Part shown: piece after piece, positions 47,908 to 58,909 of the stretch
How positions within the stretch are numbered: position 1 is the stretch's first letter
Layout of the letters: each line of letters opens with the position of its first letter
Notes under the pieces: model-generated
Seen by the model: only the letters and a program-made list of their open reading frames with translations
Told to the model about the DNA's origin: nothing
The model's database searches: none
NCBI RefSeq assembly: GCF_900111165.1
Contig: NZ_FOGH01000006.1
Span: 1 to 64,000, forward strand
Reading direction: 5' to 3'
Source of the DNA: Nitrosomonas sp. Nm51
Lineage (GTDB): Bacteria > Pseudomonadota > Gammaproteobacteria > Burkholderiales > Nitrosomonadaceae
Length of the DNA stretch: 64,000 bases
Program-made: the position numbers and the translations under genes

Positions 47908-48660
47908 TTGTTACCGGAAGGTTTTTTTTCGACAAATTTTGATGTTTCCCGGCTTCGTTCAAGCTGCGCGACATGTAGTCTGCGTGAATTGTGTTTGCCG
48001 GTAGGTCTTGATGACCGGGAAATCAGTGTGCTTGGAGAAGTGGTCAGTCATAAAAAGAAAATTCCGCGGGGGGGATATCTTTATCGTGCAAGCATAAAAT
48101 TCCAGACGCTGTATGCTATCAAGAGTGGTTTTTTTAAAACATGTATTCTTGAGGAAGGCGGACGTCAGCAGGTAACGGGATTCCACATGACCGGCGAGCT
48201 GCTTGGTTTAGATGCTATTAGCAGTGATTTGCATACTTGTGACGCAATTGCCTTGGAAAACAGCGAAGTGTGTGAAATTCCTTTTGCCAAATTGGAAGAA
48301 ATCGGCCGGACAATTCCTTCGTTAATGCGTCATTTTCATAAAATCATGAGCCGTGAGATTGTGCGCGATCATGGTGTCATGGTGTTGCTCGGCAGTATGA
48401 AAGCCGAAGAGCGCCTGGCATCGTTTCTGTTGAACATGTCCCGACGTTTTGCGATTCGTGGCTATTCGGAGACCAGCTTTAATCTGCGAATGACGCGCGA
48501 AGAAATCGGAAGTTATCTGGGATTAAAACTGGAGACAGTAAGCCGCGCTTTTTCAAAATTACAGCAAGAATCTGTTATTTCCGTAAATAACAAGCATATA
48601 CAGATTCATGATCTCGAACGTTTGAAGTTAAAAATGGGTAATTCTTCCTGTGCCACATAA
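47908..48660 (+). CDS. fnr: FNR-type [4Fe-4S] oxygen-sensing transcription regulator
   Basis: From TTG 47908 the product has 250 residues. Cys20, Cys23, Cys29 (CATCSLRELC) and Cys122 (SEVCEIPF) match the four cluster ligands of Escherichia coli FNR in number and position, which supports this start. The cyclic-nucleotide-like beta-roll runs about 30-150 (GGYLYRASIKFQTLYAIKSG). The helix-turn-helix is MTREEIGSYLGLKLETVSRA with the ETVSR recognition core, so TTGAT-N4-ATCAA-type sites are expected. It should switch genes on low oxygen. The upstream lipoprotein cytochrome is a candidate target. Confidence 0.94.
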   Translation: MLPEGFFSTNFDVSRLRSSCATCSLRELCLPVGLDDREISVLGEVVSHKKKIPRGGYLYRASIKFQTLYAIKSGFFKTCILEEGGRQQVTGFHMTGELLGLDAISSDLHTCDAIALENSEVCEIPFAKLEEIGRTIPSLMRHFHKIMSREIVRDHGVMVLLGSMKAEERLASFLLNMSRRFAIRGYSETSFNLRMTREEIGSYLGLKLETVSRAFSKLQQESVISVNNKHIQIHDLERLKLKMGNSSCAT

Positions 48661-48728
48661 ATTCTCCCATGAGTTTAATACTCTATCTTTATAATCTTCA
48701 TTCTTTATGGTCCGCTGCTTTTGTCAGC

Positions 48729-48756
48729 TTGAGTGCCGGTCTGAAAATGCTATAAT
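48729..48756 (+). promoter_or_regulatory. Sigma-70 promoter of rpsB-tsf
   Basis: TTGAGT (48729-48734) and TATAAT (48751-48756) are separated by 16 bp. They lie about 195 bp upstream of the rpsB start, leaving a long leader. In many bacteria the rpsB leader binds S2 for feedback control; I did not verify the fold here. Confidence 0.65.
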
Positions 48757-48950
48757 GCCCGGGTGGCGGATGAATAAACAATTGTATTCGATTCGATGGT
48801 AGTTTGAATGCTGTGTCTGTCCTAAAATTGTTTTTATTTCACACATTCACCTGATAGATAAAAAAGGGTGCTTCGCAGTTTTCCCTAAAAAGAAGAGGGG
48901 AGCGGCGAGGTCACTTGGTGAATGGCGGTTCAACCCTTAAAGGAGAATTC

Positions 48951-49676
48951 ATGTCAGTAACAATGCGGCAAATGCTGGAAGCAGGCGTTCATTTTGGTCA
49001 CCAAACACGCTTCTGGAACCCTGGAATGGCACCCTACATCTTTGGCCATCGGAATAAAATCCATATTATCAATCTGGAACGCACCTTGGAAAAATACGAG
49101 GAGGCGATGAATTATGTGCGCCAGCTATCAGCAAACAAAGGCGTTATCCTGCTTGTAGGGACCAAGCGCCAGGCGCGCGATATCATACGTGAAGAGGCGA
49201 CGCGGTGCGGTTCTCCGTATGTTGATCAGCGCTGGCTGGGTGGCATGCTGACCAATTTCAAAACCATCAAGCAATCGATTAAGCGCTTGCATGATATGGA
49301 AACGATGGTGCAAGAAGGCATGCTGGAAAAAATGATCAAAAAAGAAGCGCTGGATATGCAGCGCGAACTCGATAAACTGAACGCCAGCTTAGGTGGTATC
49401 AAAGAAATGAAAGGCCTGCCGGATGCGTTGTTTATCGTTGATGTAGGTTACCAAAAAGGCGCGGTTACTGAAGCAAAAAAACTGGGCATACCAGTCGTGG
49501 GTGTGGTTGATACGAATCATAATCCTGAGGGGCTGCACTATATCATTCCAGGTAATGATGATTCCAGCCGGGCGATCCGTTTGTATGCGCGCGGTGTGGC
49601 GGATGCGATTCTGGAAGGACGTAACCAGGCGCTTCAGGAGATCGTCGAAATGAGTGCCGAGGATTCATACGAATAA
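48951..49676 (+). CDS. rpsB: 30S ribosomal protein S2
   Basis: ATG 48951 follows AAAGGAG with good spacing; a longer frame from 48915 is not needed. The 241 residues match S2: [80 protein letters not shown] and [20 protein letters not shown]. It opens the conserved rpsB-tsf-pyrH-frr block. Confidence 0.98.
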   Translation: MSVTMRQMLEAGVHFGHQTRFWNPGMAPYIFGHRNKIHIINLERTLEKYEEAMNYVRQLSANKGVILLVGTKRQARDIIREEATRCGSPYVDQRWLGGMLTNFKTIKQSIKRLHDMETMVQEGMLEKMIKKEALDMQRELDKLNASLGGIKEMKGLPDALFIVDVGYQKGAVTEAKKLGIPVVGVVDTNHNPEGLHYIIPGNDDSSRAIRLYARGVADAILEGRNQALQEIVEMSAEDSYE

Positions 49677-49683
49677 ATATGGA

Positions 49684-49710
49684 AAAGAACGGCTGTGCCG
49701 TTCTTTTTTA
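49684..49710 (+). terminator. Terminator/attenuator after rpsB
   Basis: AAAGAACGGC and GCCGTTCTTT form a 10-bp stem around TGT, followed by a T-run. It lies between rpsB and tsf. Such a hairpin lowers tsf expression relative to rpsB in other bacteria (known for this operon type). Confidence 0.85.
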
Positions 49711-49869
49711 TTTTTCTGGTTGTGTTTTTATAATGGATATTGCCGGTTACATTCTGCCGGTGCATTTTTTGTCAGGTTCAGCTTCTTGCATAGGCATGAT
49801 GCAAAATTGAATATCCATTCAAAATGAATAATTAGACTTTGTTTAAACTGTATCTGGAGTAAAAAAAAT

Positions 49870-50754
49870 ATGTCGGCGATTTCCGCAAGCATGGTAAAGG
49901 AATTACGCGAGTCAACAGGGCTTGGCATGATGGAATGTAAAAAGGCCCTGACGGAGACCAATGGTGATATGAAAGCGGCAGAAGATCTGCTCAGGATTAA
50001 AAGCGGCGCCAAAGCAAGTAAAGCCGCCGGGCGCGTTGCGGCGGAAGGTGTTGTGGGCGCTTTTATTGCTGCCGATAATCAATCGGGCGCCCTGGTTGAG
50101 GTCAACTGCGAAACGGATTTTGTTGCCAAAAACGAGGATTTTATCAAATTCGCCAACGATCTGGCTGAACTGATTGCAGAAAAAAAAGAGAGCGACCTGC
50201 AGGCCCTCAGTGAAACCGCCTTGTCTGACGGCGAGACAATCGAGGCGGCACGCAAGGCGCTGGTAATGAAGCTTGGTGAAAATATCAGTATCCGCCGTTG
50301 TACTTATCACGCAACAAATGGCCGACTGGCTTCCTATTTGCACGGAACCAGAATTGGCGTTATGGTCGATTATCAGGGTGGCGATGAGACTCTGGGTAAG
50401 GACTTGGCGATGCACATTGCCGCCAGCAAACCGATGTGTGTTTCCAAAAATCAAGTATCCCCGGACGTGCTGGCGCATGAACGCGAAATCTTCGTGGCGC
50501 AGGCTGCCGAGAGCGGCAAGCCGGACAATATTATTGAGAAAATGGTCGATGGACGTATTGCAAAGTATCTGGCCGAGATTACTTTGCTGGGTCAGCCGTT
50601 TGTCAAGGATCCTGAGCAGACGGTAGAGAAACTGTTGGCAAAAAAATCTGCAGCAGTGAATGGATTTACTTTGTTTGTTGTCGGCGAAGGTCTCGAAAAG
50701 AAAACAGAGAATTTTGCGGAAGAAGTTAAAGCGCAGATGGGCCAGGCTAGATAG
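49870..50754 (+). CDS. tsf: Elongation factor Ts
   Basis: EF-Ts is the guanine-nucleotide exchange factor for EF-Tu. The 294-residue product has the N-terminal UBA-like start [20 protein letters not shown] with LTETNGDM, and the core [20 protein letters not shown] with its TDFV motif. [20 protein letters not shown] and [20 protein letters not shown] follow. The length is typical. GGAG lies about 11 nt before the ATG. The rpsB-tsf gap of 193 bp carries a terminator-like hairpin. Confidence 0.98.
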   Translation: MSAISASMVKELRESTGLGMMECKKALTETNGDMKAAEDLLRIKSGAKASKAAGRVAAEGVVGAFIAADNQSGALVEVNCETDFVAKNEDFIKFANDLAELIAEKKESDLQALSETALSDGETIEAARKALVMKLGENISIRRCTYHATNGRLASYLHGTRIGVMVDYQGGDETLGKDLAMHIAASKPMCVSKNQVSPDVLAHEREIFVAQAAESGKPDNIIEKMVDGRIAKYLAEITLLGQPFVKDPEQTVEKLLAKKSAAVNGFTLFVVGEGLEKKTENFAEEVKAQMGQAR

Positions 50755-50791
50755 GCATGATAACCGCTTCATTCTTTTAAACAGTACGAAC

Positions 50792-51505
50792 ATGCCTACG
50801 CAATACCAGCGCATTTTGCTCAAGCTGTCAGGAGAAGCGCTTATGGGTGATGATAGCTATGGTATTAATCAGGCCGTAATTGGCCGTATTGTTTCAGAGA
50901 TTGCGGAAATCAACGACCTGGGTGTCGAAGTCGCCATAGTAGTCGGTGGCGGCAACATTTTTCGTGGCATGAAGACGGCCAACGATGGCATAGAACGCGT
51001 GACAGCGGATTACATGGGAATGCTGGCTACCGTTATGAATGCGCTTGCATTACAGGACGCAATGAAGCAGGCGGGGCTTGTTCCCAGGATACAATCGGCT
51101 TTGCGTATTGACCAGGTTGTCGAACCATATATACGTGGTAAGGCGATACGGTATTTGAAAGAAGGCTGGGTAGTTATTTTTGCCGCCGGAACGGGAAATC
51201 CTTTTTTTACAACCGACACGGCTGCAGCGTTGCGCGGCATGGAGATGAATGTCGACATTATGCTCAAAGCAACCAAAGTCGATGGTATATATTCCAGTGA
51301 TCCTAAACTAGACCCGCAGGCAACACGTTTTCAGAAAATATCCTTTGATGAGGCGCTTGACAAAAATCTGCAGGTTATGGATGCAACTGCGCTGACATTG
51401 TGCAGAGATCAAAAATTACCGCTCAATGTATTCAGTATCTTCAAGCCAGGTGCGCTCGGACGTATTATCCTCGGGGAGGAAGAGGGAACTTTTGTTATGG
51501 TTTAA
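50792..51505 (+). CDS. pyrH: UMP kinase
   Basis: The 237-residue protein begins [20 protein letters not shown] at ATG 50792; the longer frame to 50660 lies inside tsf. Family motifs are [58 protein letters not shown] and [20 protein letters not shown]. It phosphorylates UMP to UDP, supplying nucleotides for RNA and cell-envelope synthesis. It lies 37 bp after tsf, the standard place. Confidence 0.97.
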   Translation: MPTQYQRILLKLSGEALMGDDSYGINQAVIGRIVSEIAEINDLGVEVAIVVGGGNIFRGMKTANDGIERVTADYMGMLATVMNALALQDAMKQAGLVPRIQSALRIDQVVEPYIRGKAIRYLKEGWVVIFAAGTGNPFFTTDTAAALRGMEMNVDIMLKATKVDGIYSSDPKLDPQATRFQKISFDEALDKNLQVMDATALTLCRDQKLPLNVFSIFKPGALGRIILGEEEGTFVMV

Positions 51506-51574
51506 CTTTGATGCCGGCTGTTATGTTCATTCGTTATCAATTACTGCTGGTGCGCAGCTTATGGAAAGATGATT

Positions 51575-52132
51575 ATGATTGCAGATGTAAAGAAAACTGC
51601 TGAACAGAAAATGCAGAAGAGCCTGGAGGCGTTAAAAGTCGATTTAAGTAAGGTCAGAAGCGGGCGCGCGCATACTGGCCTGCTTGATCACGTGATGGTC
51701 GATTACTATGGCGCGCCAACGCCCGTCAATCAAGTGGCCAATGTCAATTTGATCGATGCGCGCACAATTGGCGTGATTCCATGGGAAAAAAAGATGGCCG
51801 GTGCTGTTGAAAAAGCGATCCGCGAATCTGATCTTGGGTTGAATCCCATGTCGGTTGGCGAAACCATTCGTGTTCCTATGCCGCCATTGACCGAAGAACG
51901 CCGTAAGGAATTGACGAAAGTTGTCAAACATGAGGCGGAAAACGTCCGTGTTGCCATGCGCAATATACGCCGGGACGCTAACACCCAGTTAAAAGAGTTA
52001 TTGAAGTCCAAGGAAATTTCAGAGGATGAAGAGCGTCGTAGTGAAGATGAAATACAAAAAATAACAGATCGTTACATTGCTGAGATTGAAAAGATTTTGC
52101 AAGCAAAAGAAGCAGAATTGATGGCTGTTTAA
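51575..52132 (+). CDS. frr: Ribosome recycling factor
   Basis: The start at 51575 gives 185 residues, the usual length, with GGAAAG about 7 nt upstream; ATG 51569 is also in frame but is too close. The sequence shows [60 protein letters not shown] and [20 protein letters not shown]. Together with EF-G the protein splits post-termination ribosomes. uppS starts 2 bp after its stop. Confidence 0.98.
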   Translation: MIADVKKTAEQKMQKSLEALKVDLSKVRSGRAHTGLLDHVMVDYYGAPTPVNQVANVNLIDARTIGVIPWEKKMAGAVEKAIRESDLGLNPMSVGETIRVPMPPLTEERRKELTKVVKHEAENVRVAMRNIRRDANTQLKELLKSKEISEDEERRSEDEIQKITDRYIAEIEKILQAKEAELMAV

Positions 52133-52133
52133 T

Positions 52134-52883
52134 ATGTCTCAAGGTACAAGCTCCACGCGAGAAATACCTGAAACCGGACCAATACCGAAGCATATAGCCA
52201 TTATAATGGATGGTAATGGACGTTGGGCAAGGAAACGTTACTTGCCCCGGATGGCAGGACATAAACAAGGGATTGAAACTGTCCGTAATGTCATTAAGTC
52301 CTGTTCTGATCACGGTGTCGAATATCTGACACTTTTTGCTTTCAGCAGTGAAAACTGGCGGCGTCCTGATGATGAAGTTTCATTTCTGATGCAGCTTTTT
52401 GCCGGCGCTCTGGAGCAAGAGATTTCCAAACTGCATGAAAACGGCATACGCTTTAAGGTGATTGGTGATATTTCCAGATTTGAATCCAAAATTATTCAAT
52501 TTATCCAAAAAGGCGAGCAATTAACCGCAAACAATTCCAAGCTGACGCTAACGGTAGCGGCGAACTATGGCGGACGCTGGGATATTTTGCAGGCCATGCG
52601 ACGGTTGATAGAAAAATCGGCTGATTTACCGGTGCATTTGAATGAAGAAAATCTTGCGCAATATCTTTCTATGTACTACGCACCCGAACCTGATCTGTTC
52701 ATACGTACGGGCGGAGAATGCCGCATCAGCAATTTTTTATTATGGCAGCTTGCCTATACGGAATTATATTTTACCGATACGCTTTGGCCGGATTTCGATG
52801 AAAAAGAATTCGATCTTGCTATTCAATCATATCAGCAACGGGAGCGGCGTTTTGGCCAAACCAGCGAGCAAGTTCAGCAATAA
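52134..52883 (+). CDS. uppS: Undecaprenyl diphosphate synthase
   Basis: The 249-residue enzyme adds eight isopentenyl units to farnesyl diphosphate to make the C55 carrier for cell-wall and O-antigen synthesis. It shows the P-loop [20 protein letters not shown] with catalytic Asp, [20 protein letters not shown], and the [20 protein letters not shown] block, which has Cys-Arg where many homologues have Gln-Arg. [11 protein letters not shown] follows. It is coupled to frr (2 bp gap). Confidence 0.97.
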   Translation: MSQGTSSTREIPETGPIPKHIAIIMDGNGRWARKRYLPRMAGHKQGIETVRNVIKSCSDHGVEYLTLFAFSSENWRRPDDEVSFLMQLFAGALEQEISKLHENGIRFKVIGDISRFESKIIQFIQKGEQLTANNSKLTLTVAANYGGRWDILQAMRRLIEKSADLPVHLNEENLAQYLSMYYAPEPDLFIRTGGECRISNFLLWQLAYTELYFTDTLWPDFDEKEFDLAIQSYQQRERRFGQTSEQVQQ

Positions 52884-52982
52884 ATGGCTTGATGCAATCA
52901 GCTTGCGTGGTGCTAGCCAGCTGGCTGCTGTTAATTTTTTCTATTGTCGTTCTGACAGGTTTCAACGGTACAGCAGGGAGTT

Positions 52983-53807
52983 ATGCTAAAAACCCGCATC
53001 CTGACTGCGTTCGTGGTGTTACCGCTGTTTTTATCCGCTTTGTTTTATCTGCAGGATATATTCTGGGCTGCCTTAATACTGGTTCTGACAGTTATCGCTG
53101 CGCGGGAATGGTGTTATCTGGCTCGATTCTCAGTCAGAAATACCGTTATTTTCATGGTGCTGACTACATTACTGGGCGGTGAACTGCTGTTTTTGTTAAG
53201 CGAAGCGGTAGAGACCGATCCCTATGCGCTGACTGCAATCTGGATTTATGTGCTGTCAGTGTTTTTCTGGGTTGGTTACGTGCCTTTGATGTTGAAAAAA
53301 TCGATTGCCGTCAACCATACAATCATGTTGACGGTAATGGGCTGGCTGGTATTATTACCAACTGCGCTAGCGCTCTATCAGTTACGCGCCGTCAGTCCGC
53401 TTCTGCTGCTGGGTTTTATGGGAACCATATGGATTTCAGATACAGCAGCTTATTTTACGGGCCGGACTTTCGGCAAACATAAGCTTGCCTTTCATATCAG
53501 TCCGGGAAAAACCTGGGAGGGCGTGGCCGGTGCCATGTTAGCGGTGGCGGTTTACGGATTTGTCTGGGTGTATGTATTTGCTGAAGGCGCGTATTTGCTG
53601 TCGTTGGTGCCTTTGTTGATGGCTCTTGCCATGCTGGGCATTATTGGCGATTTGTTTGAATCATTGGTCAAGCGTCAGGCGGGCGTCAAGGATAGCGGTA
53701 AAATTCTGCCAGGACATGGCGGTATTTTGGACCGGATCGACGCGCTGACACCGTCTTTGCCTTTGGCCATTCTGGCATTACTACTTTTTAATTCTTTTCA
53801 ATCATGA
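52983..53807 (+). CDS. cdsA: Phosphatidate cytidylyltransferase
   Basis: CdsA makes CDP-diacylglycerol for phospholipid synthesis. The 274-residue membrane protein has several helices and the CDP-DAG synthase signature FESLVKRQAGVKDSGKILPG followed by HGGILDRIDALTPSLPLA. TIWISDTAAYFTGRTFGKHK and ISPGKTWEGVAGAMLAV are also typical. The metal-binding Asp of KDSGKILPGHGG and the Asp of LDRID are present. The gene is 99 bp from uppS and overlaps dxr by 4 bp (ATGA). Confidence 0.97.
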   Translation: MLKTRILTAFVVLPLFLSALFYLQDIFWAALILVLTVIAAREWCYLARFSVRNTVIFMVLTTLLGGELLFLLSEAVETDPYALTAIWIYVLSVFFWVGYVPLMLKKSIAVNHTIMLTVMGWLVLLPTALALYQLRAVSPLLLLGFMGTIWISDTAAYFTGRTFGKHKLAFHISPGKTWEGVAGAMLAVAVYGFVWVYVFAEGAYLLSLVPLLMALAMLGIIGDLFESLVKRQAGVKDSGKILPGHGGILDRIDALTPSLPLAILALLLFNSFQS

Positions 53808-55000
53808 ATAAAATTCGCCATTTGACGATTCTGGGCTCCACGGGCAGTATCGGCGAGAGTACGCTTGATGTTGTTAACCGTCATCCCGATCTGTTCAATG
53901 TCATTGCACTCACTGCAAATAACAACACCGATAAAATGCTGGCGCAATGCATACAATTCCGGCCGCGTTTTGCCGTGATGCTGGATGCCGATCAGGCCGG
54001 CCGCCTGGCACGGGCTATCGATCAAACTGAACTCGATACGATAGTTTTGTCCGGCATAGAATCACTGGAAAAAGTTGCCTCAATGTCTGACGTGGATGTG
54101 GTCATGGCGGCTATTGTCGGTGCAGCCGGCATACGCCCGGCATTTGCAGCGGCACGGGCCGGCAAACTGATATTATTAGCGAATAAAGAGACGCTGGTTA
54201 TGGCAGGGCGTATATTTATGGACAAGGTCAAGCAACATGGTGCAACGTTGCTGCCTATTGACAGCGAACACAATGCAATCCATCAGTCGCTTCCACATGA
54301 TTTTGATGGAAATCTGCCAGGTAAGGGTATCCGGCGTATATTGCTGACTGCTTCGGGAGGACCTTTTCGAAGTGCGTCTCTGGATTCACTGGCACATGTA
54401 ACGCCGGAACAGGCATGCGCCCACCCTAACTGGGATATGGGACGTAAGATTTCTGTCGACTCGGCGACCATGATGAACAAAGGGCTTGAAGTCATCGAAG
54501 CGCATTGGCTGTTTAATGCTGCGCCCGAGAACATCCAGGTCGTCATTCATCCGCAAAGCGTTATTCATTCAATGGTCGAATATATTGATGGCTCTGTGCT
54601 GGCGCAACTCGGAAATCCGGATATGCGCACACCGGTCGCGCATGCCATGGGGTATCCGAAAAGAATTGAAAGCGGTGTATCGTCGTTAAATATGTTCGAT
54701 GTTGCTCATTTGAATTTTGAAAAACCGGATTTTGAACGATTTCCCTGTCTGAGGCTGGCTTATCGGGCGCTGGAAATGGGCGATAACATGCCTGCCGTAC
54801 TTAATGCGGCTAATGAGGTCGCGGTCGAGACATTCCTTGAAGAAAAAATGCCCTTTACTGCGATCCCGGCCATGATTGAGCATGTCATGAATATATCGGA
54901 ACGGGAAACAATGCACTCGCTTAATGATGTTCTCAAGGTCGACAGCGCGGCCCGGGATGCGGCGCGTGACTGGCTCGGCACATTCAGGCAGACTGCTTGA
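53804..55000 (+). CDS. dxr: 1-deoxy-D-xylulose 5-phosphate reductoisomerase
   Basis: The second enzyme of the MEP isoprenoid pathway. The 398 residues have the NADPH-binding start LTILGSTGSIGESTLDVVNR, AGKLILLANKETLVMAGRIF, PIDSEHNAIHQSL with metal ligands, LLTASGGPFRSASLDSLAHV and KISVDSATMMNKGLEVIEAH. It makes precursors for the product of the nearby uppS gene, so pathway and context agree. A 176-bp gap follows before rseP. Confidence 0.97.
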   Translation: MNKIRHLTILGSTGSIGESTLDVVNRHPDLFNVIALTANNNTDKMLAQCIQFRPRFAVMLDADQAGRLARAIDQTELDTIVLSGIESLEKVASMSDVDVVMAAIVGAAGIRPAFAAARAGKLILLANKETLVMAGRIFMDKVKQHGATLLPIDSEHNAIHQSLPHDFDGNLPGKGIRRILLTASGGPFRSASLDSLAHVTPEQACAHPNWDMGRKISVDSATMMNKGLEVIEAHWLFNAAPENIQVVIHPQSVIHSMVEYIDGSVLAQLGNPDMRTPVAHAMGYPKRIESGVSSLNMFDVAHLNFEKPDFERFPCLRLAYRALEMGDNMPAVLNAANEVAVETFLEEKMPFTAIPAMIEHVMNISERETMHSLNDVLKVDSAARDAARDWLGTFRQTA

Positions 55001-55176
55001 TTTTCACGTTGTGTTGATTTCTCTGATGATAATATAGTGCTTCTTCTGAATGGTAGTACATAAAAAAATCGTGAATAGCACACAGACAATTTGCAGGATA
55101 GCGAAAACAAAGCGCTATGGCTTTTGTCTGGTCAATCCAGCGGAATCTCAATAACGATTTTACACACTGAGCTGAC

Positions 55177-56544
55177 ATGTCAATATTTTTCACACTTACA
55201 GCATTCATTGTAGCACTTGGTATTCTGATAACCTTCCATGAATTTGGTCATTACCTTGTGGCGCGCTGGAATGGCGTCAAAGTACTGCGGTTTTCCGTCG
55301 GCTTTGGCCAGCCTGTTTTCCGGAGACGTTTAGGCAAAGATCAAACCGAATGGGTTGTGGCGGCCATTCCTTTGGGCGGTTATGTCAAAATGCTCGATGA
55401 GAATGAAGGCAAGGTTGAAAAGAAAGACTTGCCGCGCGCATTTAACCGCCAGTCGGTCGGGCGCCGCTTTGCCATTGTAGCCGCCGGGCCGTTGGCTAAT
55501 TTTTTACTGGCAATCGTCATATACTGGTTCATGTTTGTGCTAGGTGTCGAGGGTATCAAGCCCATGCTTGGCCCTGCCGTGCCCGATACGCCGGTAGCCA
55601 GGGCAAATTTTGAGCAGGGTGAAACCATTGTCCGCATTCAGAATGAACCCGTCGAAAGCTGGCAGGATGCACGCTGGACGCTATTGCGCTATACAGTTGA
55701 GCGATCTGATACCGTGACCGTCGAGACGGTTGACCAAAGCGGTGCAATCAATTGGCGTCAGCTTGATTTAAGTGGTATTCACCCGGATGAACTGGATGGG
55801 AACGTGCTCGGCGTTATCGGATTCAGTATTTATCAGCCTGAAATCAAGCCGGTGATTGCAGAAGTCATGTCCGGCGGTGCAGGTGAACGCGCGGGAATGC
55901 GGGCGGGCGATGAAATTTTGGCCGTTGATAACCGGGACGTCTACAGCTGGATTGAGTTTGTGCCTGAAGTGCAAAAAAACCCGGGCCGCGCTTTGGTTCT
56001 CGATGTGTTGCGCGGCGACCGCATCATCACGTTGACTGTCACGCCGGATTCGGTTGTAGAGAATGGGCAAACGGTAGGGCGTATCGGCATAATGCCGGAA
56101 ATTGATCAGTCACTGTTCGAAGCGATGCGCGTTACCGTGACCTATCCCGTTGGCGAGGCGGTCATGATCGCAATGAATAAAACCTGGGAGACCACCGTGC
56201 TGACGTTGAGCATGCTCTCTAAAATGATTACCGGCGACGTTTCCTGGAAAAACGTAAGCGGACCGATTTCCATTGCCGACTATGCCGGGCAATCGGCACA
56301 AATGGGGCTGGCTTCCTATCTCGCATTTCTGGCTTTGATCAGTGTCAGCCTCGGTGTTTTGAATCTGCTGCCGATCCCGATTCTGGATGGCGGGCACCTG
56401 ATGTATTATGTCATTGAAATGATTAAAGGTTCTCCTGTCTCTGAAAAGGCCATGCTTATCGGTCAGAAAATTGGCTTGTTAATGCTTTTTACACTCATGA
56501 CATTCGCGATCTATAACGATATTCACCGGCTGGCTACTGGTTAG
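55177..56544 (+). CDS. rseP: Site-2 protease RseP (RIP zinc metalloprotease)
   Basis: RseP cleaves membrane-anchored anti-sigma factor RseA and remnant signal peptides. The 455-residue protein has the zinc motif [20 protein letters not shown] (HEFGH), two PDZ domains about residues 115-205 and 220-300 ([20 protein letters not shown]), and the second active-site motif [20 protein letters not shown] with the third zinc ligand Asp. It lies 2 bp before bamA. Confidence 0.97.
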   Translation: MSIFFTLTAFIVALGILITFHEFGHYLVARWNGVKVLRFSVGFGQPVFRRRLGKDQTEWVVAAIPLGGYVKMLDENEGKVEKKDLPRAFNRQSVGRRFAIVAAGPLANFLLAIVIYWFMFVLGVEGIKPMLGPAVPDTPVARANFEQGETIVRIQNEPVESWQDARWTLLRYTVERSDTVTVETVDQSGAINWRQLDLSGIHPDELDGNVLGVIGFSIYQPEIKPVIAEVMSGGAGERAGMRAGDEILAVDNRDVYSWIEFVPEVQKNPGRALVLDVLRGDRIITLTVTPDSVVENGQTVGRIGIMPEIDQSLFEAMRVTVTYPVGEAVMIAMNKTWETTVLTLSMLSKMITGDVSWKNVSGPISIADYAGQSAQMGLASYLAFLALISVSLGVLNLLPIPILDGGHLMYYVIEMIKGSPVSEKAMLIGQKIGLLMLFTLMTFAIYNDIHRLATG

Positions 56545-56546
56545 TA

Positions 56547-58880
56547 ATGAACTACTACAGGTATCTTGCCGCGCTTTTTGGCTTGTTATGCGCAGTGGCA
56601 GTATGGGCCGGAGAGCCGTTTGTCGTTCAGGATATTCGTGTTGAAGGCATACAGCGCACCGAGGCCGGAACGGTTTTCAGTTATCTGCCTGTCAAGGTTG
56701 GCGATATCATCGATGAAGCGAAAGCAACTGACGCGGTCAAAACACTATACGCGACAGGATTCTTTAAAGATGTGCAGTTAAAGATGGAAGGCGGCGTACT
56801 GATTGTACAGGTTGAAGAGCGGCCGGCGATTGCACAGATTAATATCAATGGTGCCAAGGCATTCGAAAAAGACAAGCTCAAGGAAGGGCTCAAACAGGCC
56901 GGGTTGTCCGAATCGCGAGTATTCAGCCGTTCTTTGCTGGATCGGGCCGAGCAGGAATTGAAGCGGCAGTACCTCAGCACCGGGAAATACGCCGTTAAAA
57001 TCACCACAACCACAACGCCGCTGGATAGAAACCGCATCAGCATTAATTTCGATATAGTCGAAGGACGCACAGCCCGCATCAAGAAAATCAATTTTGTCGG
57101 TAACGCAGCGTTTGATGACAAAACGCTGCGCGGTATGTTTGTGTTGACGACGCCCAATCTGCTCACCTGGTTTACCAAGAATGATCAATATTCCAAGCAG
57201 AAACTGTCTGCGGATCTGGAGACGCTGCGTTCGTATTATCTTGATCGCGGCTATTTGGAGTTCAGTATTGATTCCACGCAGGTATCGATTACGCCGGATA
57301 TGAAGGATATTTATATCACCGTCAATGTTACCGAGGGCGAACAGTATACCGTTTCTGACATCAAACTGGCGGGTGACTTGATTGTGCCCGAGGAAGAACT
57401 GCGGGAACTGATATTGCTGCAACCCGGGGATGTGTTTGCACGCGAGAAATTGACCGAATCGGTGCAGCTGATTTCCGACCGGCTTGGAGATGATGGCTAT
57501 GCGTTTGCAAATGTGAATGCGGCGCCCGAGCTGGATCATGAAAACAGACAAGCGGCTTTCACGTTTTTTGTCGATCCGGGGCGGCGGGTTTATATACGCC
57601 GGATCAATATCACCGGAAATGACCGTACCAAGGATGAAGTTATCCGTCGTGAATTCCGCCAGATGGAAGGTGGATGGCACTCTACTTCGAAAATCAACCT
57701 GTCCAGGCAGCGCATCGACCGGTTATTGTTTTTTAACAGCGTCAATGTGGAAACGCCACCCGTCCCGGATGCGCCCGACCAGGTTGATGTCAATGTCCAT
57801 GTTGAAGAAAGACCGACCGGCGCCATCATGTTTGGCGCAGGCTTTTCAGACCGTGAGGGATTGATCCTTAATGGTTCGGTTTCGCAAAACAATATTTTCG
57901 GCACGGGTAACCATTTCAGTTTTCAGGTGAATACCGGCCGTATTAACCGCGTGTTTGCCATATCGTTTAACAATCCATACTTCACCGTCGATGGCATCAG
58001 CCTGGGTTTCGATGTATTCAGAAGAAGCCTCAATACATCGCGCTTATCCAGAGTGAATGCTTTTAAAACAATAACTTCTGGTGCAATCCTGCGTTTCGGT
58101 CTGCCTATCGCTGAAAACGACATCGTATCGTTTGGTGCGGGCGCCGAACAAACCAAAATTGGTATATTTGAAAATAGTCTTCCGCGAACAGTAAGATTTG
58201 TCGAGCAATTCGGATCGACCGCAAACAATCTGCCGCTTACCGTAAGCTGGGCGCGTGACCGGCGTGACAGCGCGATCTACCCGACTTCGGGTACGACGCA
58301 CCGGCTGTTTGGCGAAGTCAGTGCTCCGGGGGGCGATCTGAATTATTATAAGCTCAGTTACAATCAGAAAACCTATTTCCCGCTGACCAAAACGTTTACG
58401 TTATTTTTAAATACGGAATTCGGTATCGGTGACGGCTATGCCGGCAAACCGCTGCCGTTCTTTAAAAACTTTTTTGCCGGCGGTAATAATTCGGTGCGCG
58501 GTTACGATCTGAATTCTCTGGGTCCCAGAGAGCCGGTTCCGGGCTCTGACAGAACATTTGCACTGGGTGCCAGCAAGCGTGTGGTTGCGAATCTTGAATT
58601 ATTGTTTCCAATGCCTTTTATGAAAGACGACCGGTCTGTCCGTCTGGGTGCCTTTATCGATGGTGGCGCGGTGTTTGATAATTTTAAAAGAAAAACCGTA
58701 TTACTGGAAGGTTTTTCGGTGGAACAAGGGCTGCCCGATCTGTTACGATTCTCTGCAGGGATTTCAGTGACCTGGGTTTCGCCTATGGGTCCTTTGAAAG
58801 TCAGCCTCGCCAAGCCGCTTAACGATAAACCGGAGGATAATTTGCAAATGTTCCAGTTTCTGTTCGGACAACAATTTTAA
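56547..58880 (+). CDS. bamA: Outer-membrane protein assembly factor BamA
   Basis: The essential barrel-insertion protein. The 777 residues start with a signal peptide ([18 protein letters not shown]) and five POTRA domains about 22-425 ([60 protein letters not shown]). The barrel has [20 protein letters not shown] with the conserved VRGY motif, and the terminal strand ends [11 protein letters not shown] with Phe. skp follows by 29 bp, as in related genomes. Confidence 0.98.
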   Translation: MNYYRYLAALFGLLCAVAVWAGEPFVVQDIRVEGIQRTEAGTVFSYLPVKVGDIIDEAKATDAVKTLYATGFFKDVQLKMEGGVLIVQVEERPAIAQININGAKAFEKDKLKEGLKQAGLSESRVFSRSLLDRAEQELKRQYLSTGKYAVKITTTTTPLDRNRISINFDIVEGRTARIKKINFVGNAAFDDKTLRGMFVLTTPNLLTWFTKNDQYSKQKLSADLETLRSYYLDRGYLEFSIDSTQVSITPDMKDIYITVNVTEGEQYTVSDIKLAGDLIVPEEELRELILLQPGDVFAREKLTESVQLISDRLGDDGYAFANVNAAPELDHENRQAAFTFFVDPGRRVYIRRINITGNDRTKDEVIRREFRQMEGGWHSTSKINLSRQRIDRLLFFNSVNVETPPVPDAPDQVDVNVHVEERPTGAIMFGAGFSDREGLILNGSVSQNNIFGTGNHFSFQVNTGRINRVFAISFNNPYFTVDGISLGFDVFRRSLNTSRLSRVNAFKTITSGAILRFGLPIAENDIVSFGAGAEQTKIGIFENSLPRTVRFVEQFGSTANNLPLTVSWARDRRDSAIYPTSGTTHRLFGEVSAPGGDLNYYKLSYNQKTYFPLTKTFTLFLNTEFGIGDGYAGKPLPFFKNFFAGGNNSVRGYDLNSLGPREPVPGSDRTFALGASKRVVANLELLFPMPFMKDDRSVRLGAFIDGGAVFDNFKRKTVLLEGFSVEQGLPDLLRFSAGISVTWVSPMGPLKVSLAKPLNDKPEDNLQMFQFLFGQQF

Positions 58881-58909
58881 GCCGAGTTAAAACCGTACAG
58901 GATAATCTA

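Noticed and set aside
49912-50823. 303-codon minus-strand open frame opposite tsf
   Set aside because: It is the antisense shadow of the fully supported tsf gene, has no ribosome-binding site and no domain.
56778-57680. 300-codon minus-strand frame opposite bamA
   Set aside because: Antisense shadow of a gene with clear POTRA and barrel motifs; Ile/Arg-rich composition typical of non-coding frames.
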